In this document: positions 20,901-33,900 of the stretch, piece by piece
Layout: each line of letters starts with the position of its first letter
How positions within the stretch are numbered: the stretch's first letter is position 1
DNA from: Lytechinus variegatus
Lineage: Eukaryota; Echinodermata; Echinoidea; Temnopleuroida; Toxopneustidae
Length of the DNA stretch: 64,000 nt
Assembly: GCF_018143015.1 (NCBI RefSeq)
Contig: NC_054746.1
Coordinates: 44,362,701-44,426,700, forward strand
Direction of reading: 5' to 3'
The notes under the pieces: model-generated
Told to the model about the DNA's origin: nothing
The model's input: the letters and a program-made list of their open reading frames with translations, nothing else
Database searches by the model: none
Translations under genes and position numbers: made by a program

Positions 20901-23900
20901 ATACAACAAAGTCCATCTTCTGCGATAAAAGTGGGACTTTGAGGAGAAATGATCACAAAATCAAGTCAGTTATTGAGCGGGGCCGAGCCGAGCACCGACA
21001 CAGTTAATACACGCGCGCCTATGGGAATCGCGAGCTGTCGAAAAACGCCTAAAATTACACTTTTTTTTTATTTCAGCGAAAAAAAAAGTAATAGAAAGTG
21101 AAGAACATTACCATTAGACCATATCTCTAGAAAATCTTTACAAGAAATTTCGAAATGACGGAAAAATAGACGCAAATTTGTGAGAAAAAAATCTCGTAAT
21201 GGGTGGGACAACTCGGCCCGCGGTCCGAGATGTCCCGTGGTCCGAGTTGTCCCTGATTCGGCCTACAACTAGCGTGTTAAAGGTGGTCGAATTGCGTCGT
21301 TAGTAACCGTTGTCAGCTCCCCTAGCCTAGACCAAAAGCTTCAGTCTCAGTTAAATTGATGGTTTCGCTGAACTTCGTTGGCTCCACTCACCAAATATAG
21401 AGTCAGAGACCGAAGTTCTAACTGAAACTCGATCTGTACAGGGACTCGTCCGACTCGATAGCCATCATAATGTTTATAAATGTAACAGTTAAGTTCAGAT
21501 AAACCAAGAGGAAGTGGGAGTTGCGCGACAGCCACGCGGTAAATCACTGTTTTGTCCTTTGAAGTTTATTTTTCCTGTTTTGGTGCATTTCAGGCCAAAA
21601 CGGAATAATATTCTTTATTTTGGTCCAGTTCTTTTTATATATTGTATGAAATAAAGACAAAAATCAATGAGCCCCTTGGGCGGATTTTTTGCATTGTTAA
21701 TCCATGGCGGCTGCATGAACGCAAGCCGTCTGTGTAGGCCTATGAGGATAAATTTTTAAAAATTAAAAATGTTTAAAAACTCCTCGAAACAGACGGCTGC
21801 CAGCTGTCTAACCTAGCCAGGAGGCTCCTATAGAGTAAAAATTATTAACTAACGTATGCTTATGCTCCACGGAGCTGAGCCAGGGACGGGATGTTCTACG
21901 CACACTGATTATTTTGGAGACAACAATGTTGCTGCAAAATACTTGATTTTGTTACGGTTTTGAGCCCAAACTTAAGTGGCTAAAAATATATTTACACCCT
22001 GTACATACTATTGTAGACCAAAAGCTTCAGTCTCTGTATTTTGGTTGTTCCGCTGAACTGTGTTGGCTACTCACCAATACATAGACTGAAAAGCTTGGAG
22101 GCCCGTACGTACAGACAACGTATTTTAGCAGTAACGTTAGATCTAACAGCGGTAACCCGATTTTCCGATCGTTTTTTTGTACATAAAATGTCATATTAAG
22201 AAAAAGAAATCACGTCCATATTTACGAAAAAATGTTTAAAATTCAGAAATATCGTACCTTAGACCTCAGTTACCGCTAATTCTCTTGAAATGATGATCGA
22301 AACATCGTCATCTTCGATCCTTTCGTTGGTTAACGTAAGTTGCCATCTTGGATGACGTCATCATCATTACAGACGTATTTACCAGTCGCTAGCTATCGCG
22401 ATTTGTGCCGCTGCTTTGCGCTTGGACATATTGATGTGCGTGCGTTCGGAACTTGTCGCTTGCATTGATTGGCCAAGATATCAAAAATTTAATCGGAAAG
22501 CCTTGATAAAAGCACAACTCGTTGACGGCTGCCATATTTTCCTCTCCGGCAGAAAGTAAAAAAATAAGGAATAACCCGGGGAATAACTCATCGGTAACGT
22601 ATATTTTCGAAATATTATAAAATGTATATAGTATCAATAAAAAGATGAGAGTCTAACGAAAATAGTGGACCTTCGTCCAAGATAATATAATGTCATTTAG
22701 AATCCAAAAGAAGTAAAAAATCTGGACAAAACCCGTCCGCCGAATTGTCGGACCAGATTACACATGAAGGCTCGTACTGACACATTGCCGTCGGTGAATG
22801 GGGATTGTAGTAAAATGTCAGAAATTGTTGAATAAATCCCCAGAAACGACGATTATTCCTGTCTACATACTAATGGTGCTTGTATTTATTCTTAAAGTTA
22901 ATCAAGAAAAATGAGAAAAACAATTAAGTGCAGGATCCTTTACTTGTTACAGTCTGTTATTGTCTCTATCTTGCCGTCTTTGTTATCGTAGCCGAGCTAC
23001 GAGACGCATGTAGAGGGAGACAATATCATGAGCAGTGCCAACTTAGATTTTAAAAAATACTTGCATCAGCTGATAAATATCATGAATTGTAAAATACTTG
23101 CATTGACCGATAAATATGAATCGTACGATTCATGATATTTATCGGCCGTTGCAGTAAATGCTCCTGCTCTTGATTAATTTTCTAATTTTTCTCAATTTAT
23201 TTGAATAAATACATGCACCATTAGTATGTGCGGGGGGGGGGGGGTAGATACACTTTTAGCCCATTTAGATAAGTTTGGGCTCAAAACCTTAAAGAAAACA
23301 AGTATTTTTGAGCAGCATTGTTGTCTCCAAAATAATCGGTGCGCGTAGAGCATCATCCCGTCCCTGGCTCCGTGTAGAGTAAGCATACATTAGTAAATAA
23401 TTTTTACTCTCTAGGAGCCTCCTGGCTAAGCTCACCAAATAGTACCGCTCATTTTATAATTATGAAAAGTTTATTAGCTTAGTTAATAAGAATAGGCATT
23501 TATTTAGACCGAAAGCTTCTCTGTATTTGGTTGAACTGCGTTGTTGTTGGCTCCACTCATGGTACTGAAGTGTTGTTAGCCCTTACGTAAAGACAACGTA
23601 TTAGTATTAATGTTAGATCTAACATTTGGCGAAAACCTAATTTTCAAATTTTTTTTTGCATAGAATGTTACATCAAAAAGAATTTACATCCAACTGGACA
23701 AGAAAATATAAAGAATCCAGAAATGTTGTATGGCAAGTTCCGCCAAGTCTGGGCAGTCCCCCTTGTCTGTGCACACACGTATCTGCGGGACAAACATTTA
23801 CACATGAAATACATAGATATTCATAAAAAAATCTGATTCAAATTGGTGGAAATATAATGAATTTTGGGCATTTCTTGTGATGGCCTCAAAATGCAGCCTT

Positions 23901-26900
23901 TCTCCTCAAAATCCCCCAATCGCGTGCAAAGTGAATAGGTGAGCAGGCATGGGGAACCATTTTTTGTTAAATCTGAAAATGACTGCCCAAGGTTTTTTCC
24001 AAGAATATATATTTCTTTCAAATTTTATGCAATATTTGGCACTCTAACTCAAAACGATGTAAGGAACATTATCACAACTGTAATCTAGATGATCAGATTA
24101 TTCTAACAAAGCTATAAAAACTGGAATACACTCCCAATCCCATCAATGGCAGTGTCCTCTCTTCAGTCACTCTTCTTTAAGTGAATTTCTTCCTTTTTTT
24201 CTTTTTACGTGCACCTTGGCTGAAAACCAAGGATTGTTAATAAATTTGCGCATGTTCCTATGACTAGACACCTTTTCTGCTTAAGTACCATAAGTCAATG
24301 CTCTATTAGAAAAATGTACTTTACTTGAGCAGCATTAATTCTCTATTCATTTTTATTTCTTTTGCAATAATTAATTACAGCCATGAAGGAAATACAAAGT
24401 GGCTTGATGCTCACAATGACCCCGTTGCAAGCCTATATACCTTCTCATCATGTATGGGTAAGACTATTTTCATTGAATTTTAATTTGGCATTGTGTGTGA
24501 TTGTAATCTGGCTAACAGTTAGCTAGCTGTCACCACAAGCTGGGATTTTATCAACTACTTGAAAAAAGGTGATTCTAAAATAATCACTTTGGAATCTTTA
24601 CTATGTATTTTCATATACTTATCCTTTTGCATGGGGAATGATTCAATAAGTTTTTATTTTTCTTATTATTTAAGCACTCTTCTCAATGAATACTGTTCTC
24701 TTGACATTTGGATTGAACTTATTTATCAGTATGTGAAAACATAATTTAAAGTCGCTCACTTGAAAACACTTTCACAAAAGGATTGCTTTTTTCATGCACA
24801 TTCTAAATACATGTATTTTTAGATAAGCAATCACCAAAGATGTCATTAAACTCAAATTCCAATCAATTATACCTATACTTTTATGGTTTCATGAAGTGGC
24901 ACTTTTAACATGTACCTAAAGCATATGGGACGGCATCTTTTTTCTTTATTTTCTTCAAATATTTATCGTATAACAGACATTAGGCCTACCTTTCTTATTA
25001 TTCTTGCCATTGTGTGTAAATGATCAATACCCACTTTATATTTTCAGCCTTTTCGGACATATCTGGCGACGGAGAAGCAAAGCTCGTCATCGCTGACCTT
25101 GGAACAGGAACTTTTGACATGAAGCTTAAGGTTTACAAAGGAACTACCCTGATAAGTGAGAATGCTATCATTGATCTACCAACAGGTGTCTGTACGTTCT
25201 ACATGGATAACAATGAACCTAGAGTACCAGGTATCATGTCTTCTACTTACAGTCTTTTAATGAAAACTGGACCTTGCTACATGTACATGAATGCTACAAG
25301 AAAATGTACTATTTATTAATAATATTTGTTAGTCTATGACAAATCATGGAAAAATATTTAGTTGATGTAATCTTTGTTTAAAACACAAGATGATGCAGAA
25401 TCCATTTTGATGCATTACTAATCTAAGCCACTATTTCATTACAAAAGAATCACTTGGTATCTTTTTTATATACTACCCTCTTGCTCTATTACTTCAATTT
25501 CCTCTACTTATGATTTTTGGAACTGAGATTAGACATTTGTAATATAGAAATATTTTACTTCTTTTCTATTCTATTAAGAAGTCTGTGGGTATTTCTACCA
25601 TTCTTTTCATGAAAAATCTGTAGAGTGCAAACGTGTGTTGTTACAGTCAGTAATCCCCACACCAAATGGTGTTAAACATTTTCGATTGCCCAAGTGTCTC
25701 AAATTGTAATAAAAAACCCTGCTCTAAGCCACTGATACATGCCTGAGGATTCCTTGTTTAGGGCAATCACTATAAAACATACAAACTCTTAGGAATATGT
25801 TTGTTGTCATTTTGTGATCATTATCATAGGTGGAATCTAGGTTTGAATTCAACTCTTTAGGCAACATAATTATAGAGTCATTCATTCTAATGAAAGTTTA
25901 AAAGTTTATTGGAAAATTAAGTTAAATAGTTGTGTACATGTATGCTGATGATGTAGACATTTTCTTTGCTACAGCTATTGGTGTAGCATCAGGTCCATAC
26001 TTGTACGTCTACAAGAATCTGAGGCCTTATTTCAAGTTTACTCTCCCTCCTCTTGATGTCAACCCAGTTGAACAAGACTTATGGAATCAGGCTAGGGAAG
26101 TAAGTCCAATATTGAAGGGATGCTTGATTTTCAAATATTAAAATACCACTCAAGACAGACATAGTGATGGTAAAGCTTTGTGATATGTGTTGTGTACATA
26201 ACAGTGAACTGTGATGGTCAAAGTTTTCATCTGTCCAACAAGAATATTGGTCAACACTGTAGACAATAGACATGAATCAATGTTTTGAGCTGAATCAATG
26301 AATTTGATGGTTTATGAATATGGAAACATGAAGAGAAAGGGAGCAAGGATGTATGCACTCAGCCTATGGAGCGTTGTGGCCCAGTGGATAAGTCTTCTGA
26401 TTTTGAAACAGGGTCGTGGGTTTGAATCCCAGCCATGGCGTAATTTCCGCCTCTAAGGAATTTATTCACATTGCGCTGCACTCGATCCAGGAGAGATGAA
26501 TGGGTACCCGGCAGGATTAATTACTTAATGCTTGAGTGCTGAAAGGCAGCTCGAGCTAAAAGCCGGGGTAGTAGTAATAATAACAACGGGACTCGTAATA
26601 GAATATTTCTAGATAAATGGCGCTATATAATTGCCTATTATTATTATTATCATATTTGGGGCAACATTAACATTCCCACCATCCTCTTCTCTCTACACGT
26701 GTGATAGGGATGCAGCTGATATTATTTTTCAGGCATAAAACAAAATCAAATGAACACTTGTTTGGTGAGTTCTTCATAATCCCCTCCCCCTTTAATGCTT
26801 ACCCCGGTATGTAGAAAGTGATGCACTAACCTTTCTTAATTTTCAAAAGTATTTTTTCAATTAAATTCAAATGTAAAAATGTTATATTGACTGTAATTAT

Positions 26901-29900
26901 TCTACATGTATCTTTAGGATAAAATTGATGTCACTGTCCTGAGGGAGATGCTAGATAGCATAAGACGAGAAGGAAATGAGGGAGCCCTAACCGTTAGATC
27001 TCTCAAGTAAGTCTATCTGTTATACCCAAGTTTGTAAGTCTAGTTCTTTTTGATGATAATTTTGACATGTAATTTCACATTTCATCTTGATATTATGACA
27101 TTTAAATAATTGATCAACTATCTCTCCCCATCCCAACCCCAAAAAATTAAAAATAGCAAAGAACTGTAATTAGGTTAAAGTATTTATCACACAAGTAATG
27201 ATTTGTCCAGAGGTCAATAGTGGTCTTTGTTGTGCAATTTAACATTTCACCCCTGTTATTGCAAAATTAGAAATAATAAAACAAATAACATGCATTAATG
27301 ACTTTGTTTTCCAATTAGTATTCAGTACAGTAAGTATGTTTTATAGTAAATGGTACAGTATGGTTGGTATTATTATTCTGGAATTCACAAGAAATCACTC
27401 ATGAAATATCTGGCCTGTATTTTTTTATATGTGAAGTGGACAATTTGGGTCATATCATTTTCCTTTCTCTTTGCTGAAATTGTGAATGAATTGTTATCAA
27501 AATGAATGAATATACATTTTGAAATGCTTATTTTCTCATATTCTCCTTTGTTTATTTTCAAGGTTTTTAATGTTACAAGACAGGGAACAGATGGAATCCT
27601 TTGCTAATTTACATAAAGTAGGCCAGCTTAAAAGACAGGTATGTTAATATCATACTGGTAATTTGTAAGTGTTGCTAATATCGTTGTAGGAACTGGTTGC
27701 CAGTAAACTTGCCTCAGGCTACACATCCGATGGGTGTTTCATGAAAGTTGTCAGCACTGACTAAATTGTCACTGCTATTTTAGTGAAATCCCTGCTTTTG
27801 ATCGGCTTAAAAGTACTGGCCTCTGACTGTTACTGTGGTAACTGTCTGAGAAAGACAACTTGTTAGTGCTGACAACTTTCATGCAACACCCACCTGGTTG
27901 TCTAGAGATAAAAACCATGAAATATCCCTATATACAAAATTAATATTGAGTTTATTCTTTTTAAATAGTTTACTGAATCATAATTATCAGGGTATTGTGT
28001 AGACTTGTAACTAGAAAACAAGTGGGGATGTTTCACAAATAGCTAATTATGACTTCAAGTTGTACCTGAGTGCCAAAATGTTATTTTTATGTATCATCTC
28101 ATTCTTGAATACTTAAGGGACATCCATTATACACCACAGTCAACAGAGAATTTCAGTAGGATTTTTAGTCAGACTTGAGTCATTATAAAGCATCTCCTGA
28201 AATCTATGTGGAGCGTTGTGACCCAGTGGATTAGTCTTCGGAATTTCAAACAGAGGGTCGTGGGTTCGAATCCAAGCCATGAGGTAATTTCCTTCAGCAA
28301 GAAACTGATCCACAGGGTGCTGCACTCGACCCAGGTGAGGTAAATGGGTACCGGTAGGAAGTAACTCCTTAAAAAGCTGTGTGCGCTATGAACGCCCAGC
28401 TTAGCCGGGTAATATAGGAGCGCCTCGAGCACCTAACAAGGTGGATATGTGCGTAATATAAATACCCTGCATTATTAAGTTGTAGTAGTACCAACTTTCA
28501 CTGATTTTATTTTTATTATTATTTCAGACTGTGATAACCTGTCTTGATACATTGCATAAGAGCACATCTGATGATGATGCTATCAGCTGCTTAGTAGTTG
28601 GAACAGAGAGTAGAGAGATCTATGTCTTAGACCCGGAGGCTTTCACCATTCTTACAAAGGTAAATTGTGTTGATCTTTCATTTTATTTTTCTATCAATGG
28701 GGTTATCTAAGTCAATTTGAATTGATTGATTTGAATATGTTTTATGTGTTATAGCTATTGAAACAGGATGTCCCCTTCATTGAGAAAGATATTTTTTAGT
28801 CACATTACATAATTATCAAAAAGGATGGTGTACTACACAAATATACATCTGCTAAGATGTATAACTCATAAAATCTATTCACACTTTAGTGTGCAGTATT
28901 ACTTTAACAAATTTTTTTAAGACAATGAGCTTTTAGAAGACAGTCATATTTTTTTCACCTTTGAGGAAAACTTTCGGCCTTTGTCAAGGGATTATGATTA
29001 CTCGTAAAAACTTTCAGTTAACATGAAAGAAATCAAATCATAAGAAATTCACTCACCTAAACCTTGATTTGAAATGGCTATGCTATACTTGAATCTGTTT
29101 TTTAAAAAAATTGCCATTGTGTAAGTTTCATTTCATGAAAGGAATGTCACATTGCATTCTAATTAACATTATTATTTTGAAGAAAGATATGACATACAAA
29201 TAAACTAATACATGGTTCTAAACCATCACAGAATATGTATATTCTTCTCTGGATAATGCATCTATGCTTTTACTACTGTCACTGTCTTTTAAATCCAAAA
29301 ATACAAATTGAAAAATATTTGTAGATATTTGGATATTGATTTTATTTTGATTAATATTTTGTTTGTTGTAGATGGCTGTTCCAAGTGTTCCAGTATTTCT
29401 GAGTGTATCAGGGCTGTATGATGTAGAGTTTAGAATCATCATGTCTTGTAGGAATGGAAATGTTTATACACTCAAGAGGTAAGACCTACACATCACTTCT
29501 GACTTTTTTTTTATGCCCCCGCAGACAAAGTCCGGAGGGGGCATTAAGCGTTGCCCCTGTTTGTCCGTCCTTCCATCCCCCCACTAGGTTTCTGTGCAAT
29601 ATTAAAAAAAATATTTAATGGATTTTGAAAAATTTTGTTGTGTAGGTAGATGACACAAAAATACAGGCTAAGATCGAATTCGGAGTCCACAGGTCAAAGG
29701 TCACAGCTCATTAAATATGCAAGTTGGTTTCCGCATGATAACTTATGAAATATTCAACGGATTTAAAAAAAATTGGTGTGTAGGTAGATGGAACCAAAAT
29801 ACATGCTAAGTTTGAATCCGAAGTCTGCAGGTCAGAGGTCACAGCTCATTAAATTTGCGAGTTTGTTTCCGCATGATAACTTATGAAATATTCAACGGAT

Positions 29901-30955
29901 TTAAAAAAATTTTGTTGTGTAGGTAGATGACACAAAAATACAGGCTAAGATCGAATTCGGAGTCCACAGGTCAAAGGTCACAGCTCATTAAATATGCAAG
30001 TTGGTTTCCGCATGATAACTTATGAAATATTCAACGGATTTAAAAAAAAATTGGTGTGTAGGTAGATGGAACCAAAATACATGCTAAGTTTGAATCCGAA
30101 GTCTGCAGGTCAGAGGTCACAGCTCATTAAATTTGCGAGTTTGTTTCCGCATGATAATTTATGAAATATTAAACGGACTTACAAAATTTTTGGTGTGTAG
30201 GTAGATGACACCAAAATACAGGCTAAGTTCGAATTCAGAGTCCACAGTTCACAGCTTTTAATATGCGAGTTGGTTTTTGCATGGTAACGGACTTACAAAA
30301 TGTTTGGTATCTGGGTAGATGACACCTAAATATAGTCAGGTCACTTAAAATGACCTGACTGTTATATCTTCCATCAGAGATTATTATGGAAATGGCGAGT
30401 CTTTAGGTCAAAGGTCAAAATTAGTTCATTATACATATGCATATTGGTTTCTGCATGATATTAAGTTCAATTATATTGAATGAATTTCTGATTGCGGTGA
30501 GTGGGGGCATCGATGTCCTTTGGACATATCAAATTTCTAGTTTTACCTCATTTGAAATTATGGGTACATCGCATTGCTTTGGTGAAAATTGCTTTGGAAA
30601 ATATGTATGCCAAACATAAAAAGTCGAGTCTAACTAATCCTCGTTCAGATTGACAAATGAAACAGTTTTGAAACTTGTGATACCATTTTCGACCCTTTTT
30701 AGGGGTTCTGAAAGGGTGATCTTATACTTCTGACGTAGTTTTAATTGAATGCCAGTCGCTAATCATTTGATATTTTTATATTTGTTAATATGTTTTTTTT
30801 AGGGGGATGAAGATGGCCAAACTTTGCTTTGAGTTGAATTCACAACCCGTAGGTCTACAGAGGGTTGGTAAAAACATCATTGTTGGCTGCATGGATCAGA
30901 CATTACAGTGTTACACAACAAAGGTAAGCTCCCTTGTATGTGTGTGGGGGGGGGG

Positions 30956-30986
<31 letters not shown>

Positions 30987-33900
30987 CTCTCACTTTCCTT
31001 TTGTAGTATTTATAGGCGTGAAAGAAATATGCAAGATGAAATATACTTTAAAAACTTTGTGGGGCATATATGTGTTTAAACATATGAAGATTCCTTATTC
31101 AAACCAATACAAGGGTAATGTCAATCATAACTATCTTTAAATATTTTGTTTATCATTAACCTAAAGACAAGTTGCTAATATGGCACTAGTTCTTTTGCTT
31201 ATTTGTCAGCAATTACACACTTTCCTTCTGAATCCTTTGGCACATATTTTTTTCTTATATATGCATACATACAAACACTTGAGTGGTCATTTATTGGATT
31301 CTGTGTGAATTCATTAAAAATCATTATCACAACTGGCATTTCTCTTTATCCCAGGGTAAGAAGCTATGGACAGTATACCTCCCTGCTGCTATTACTACAA
31401 TGGATCTAATGGATCATAGACAGAAGGGATTTAAAGCAGTCATGGTTGCTCTCAGGAATGGTGAAGTTCACATCTACAGGGATAAGTTCCTCATTAACTC
31501 TATCAAAACAGAGGTAGGTTTGCCTTGAGAACAGGCTTCCTGTCCTTCATGAAGAGTGATTTATTCTCATATGTTCTTTTCAATATCACTGAAATGAGTT
31601 CTCCCTTTCTTCCTTTTTTTTTTTTAATTGAAGGCAGTTTTTTTTTCTGATAAGAGTTTAACTTGAATTCATTTCTGTTAAAAGCAAGTAACAATACATA
31701 TAAATAGTACGCATGAAATTGACAAAGTGGAACTTGAGGTTGGCCCTACTCAGCAGTATCAATCATGGTGCTGCTGGTCTATACAGCTAAAAAGAAAAAT
31801 AAACTAATATAAAGTATACAAAATAGTATAAGAATAAAATACCAAGACAACAAGAAATCAAACAGATCGTTCATAAGTAAAACTATTATTAGGGATCGAT
31901 TTGAAGAGTTGCTTCATTTTCAGTTTGATCTTAAATTACTTTAAAAATTGTTTTGAATGATAAATTATTCTTAATTGATCCAAATTTAAATTTTGCATAC
32001 TGATCTGATATTTACTTCCATTAAAGATTCAAAGTCTACCTTTGAAAAGAAATAGTGTTTTAACAGAACTTTTAGAACAAATTTATAAAGAATTTACTCT
32101 ACATTACTCTACATATGTTTCCTGATTTTGGAAAAAAGATGAAACATCGTGTATGAATAATTATAAATAAACTACCTTCATTTAGTGTAATGAGCAAAAG
32201 CTGACATATGCTGAAACTCTCTGCTACAATAACAAGAGCTTGAATTATGATTGCTTCAATGGTTTATCTTACATTATTGCAATCAGAGCAAATGTGCACT
32301 ATTTTGTTTGATTTAGTTATTTGACTATATGCTATTCGTAAATATGACTGCTAGATCTTATCTGAGACTCTTGGTTTTATTCTTATCTTTTTGTAGGACA
32401 TCATCACTGGTCTAAAGTTTGGTAGGTTTGGTCGTGAGGATAGCACCCTTGTAATGAGTACCAAGCGAGGGGGTCTCATTGTCAAGATCCTTAAGAGAAA
32501 TGCAGCCTTTGAAGATAAAGACATGGTTAGAGGACCTCCGGCTTCACAGCAACAGAAGCTTAATGTTCCCAAGAAAACAAAGGTCTTTGTAGATCAGACT
32601 ATGAGAGAGAGGGAACATGGTGTCTGTAAGTTCTTTAAGGCCTGGTCACACTGCCCGAGTGTTGTTGGAGCGGTCGTGGAGCGGTAGGGAGAGAGGGTCG
32701 AATTTCACTCACAAAATTTGGGAAATATCGAAAACAAAAATAAAAAACAAAAAACAATTGAAATCGAAAATGGTGAAAGGTAGCAAGCAGTGATGATTAT
32801 TTTCTCTCCGCTCAACGACCGCTCCAACAACGCTCGGGCGGTGTGACCAGGCCTTCCTTTACCTGTTGATTAGTGAATCCTGTAATTATTTATTATTCCC
32901 TCTAATGTGGCTCCACAGAGCAGTTCCTTGATCAGGGTAGCCATGTTTAAAGTTAGTGTAATACTATGTAGTACTTAAAAACATTGTGCTGTACAAATCT
33001 TGCATATTTTATCATAATAAAGAATTCCTTCTTATTATAGTGACCACTTTCCTCTCCCCTTTGATTTGTCTTTATTTCCTTGTTTCACAATAATCACTAT
33101 TATTGTACAACGTCCTACTTAGCTTGTTGTACGCGAGCAAATGGGAGGCTGAATGTCAAACATTCGTACCGATGCACACAAGACGTACCATCCAAAATGT
33201 ACCGTTGCACGGCTTTAGGTGGTGACGTCACAATATGATTTAATTCATTGCGCTCAGTAAAAATAAGGTGCAATACGCGTATAAGCCTGCTGGCCAAATG
33301 TGAATTGCTGCCCAAGGTCTTGTGCGCTTGTGGGATTTTGCTTTTCGCTTTCATTATTTTTTTGCTCCCTTTTCATAGATTACTGCAGGGAAAAACTCTT
33401 GTTTTTTACACATTTTCGCTAAATTCAGAGGCGTTGTAAAACACAAATAGCGAATATTCTTACTCGTGCAATGGTGCGAGATTTTGCATTGGGTGAAAAA
33501 AAGAGATGCTCTATTCAATGAGGCGTTAGCATCTTTCTTTCACCTCATGCGAAATCTTGCACCATCGCATTCATGCCTATTCGCTATTTGTATATCAATG
33601 AAATCATATATCACAATAATTCCATTTATCCTCTTATCTTGTGTTTTATAAAGCTATGCATCGGATGTTCCAGCATGACTTGTATAGGTTACGGCTCACT
33701 ACAGCTAGAGCGTTTGTGAAGGCCCTAGATTCAAGCCTCACACCGGTCTCTAATAACCTCAATGAACCCATCAAGCTCTCAGCTCATGTGAGTATTATCT
33801 TGTATGCATATTACTCTTATCAGGGAATTTTATCTTGATTTAGTATTTGTATAACCCATTTCTAAAAGACACTCAACAACCGTATACAGAGATAAAGCTA

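Larger units (their letters stand above)
15189..21259. mobile_element. Foldback (MULE-like) DNA transposon, 6.07 kb, about 1.5-kb inverted arms
   Basis: The left arm (about 15189-16690) and right arm (about 19740-21259) are reverse complements at high identity. The outer ends both contain GGGACAACTCGGACC. The element is flanked by an exact 10-bp duplication, GGCCTACAAC (15179-15188 and 21260-21269). Long inverted ends and 9-11 bp duplications fit Mutator-like or foldback elements. No transposase frame is visible, and the 3-kb centre is filled with other repeats. It lies wholly within BBS1 intron 1. The flanking GGCCTAC is common in this genome, so the duplication is good but not absolute evidence. 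Confidence 0.8.

Noticed and set aside
25932-26141. Independent small gene
   Set aside because: It is BBS1 exon 4 plus intron sequence.
29500-30540. CRISPR-like array
   Set aside because: The units are about 139 bp with no short conserved repeat and unique spacer pattern, and the context is a eukaryotic intron.
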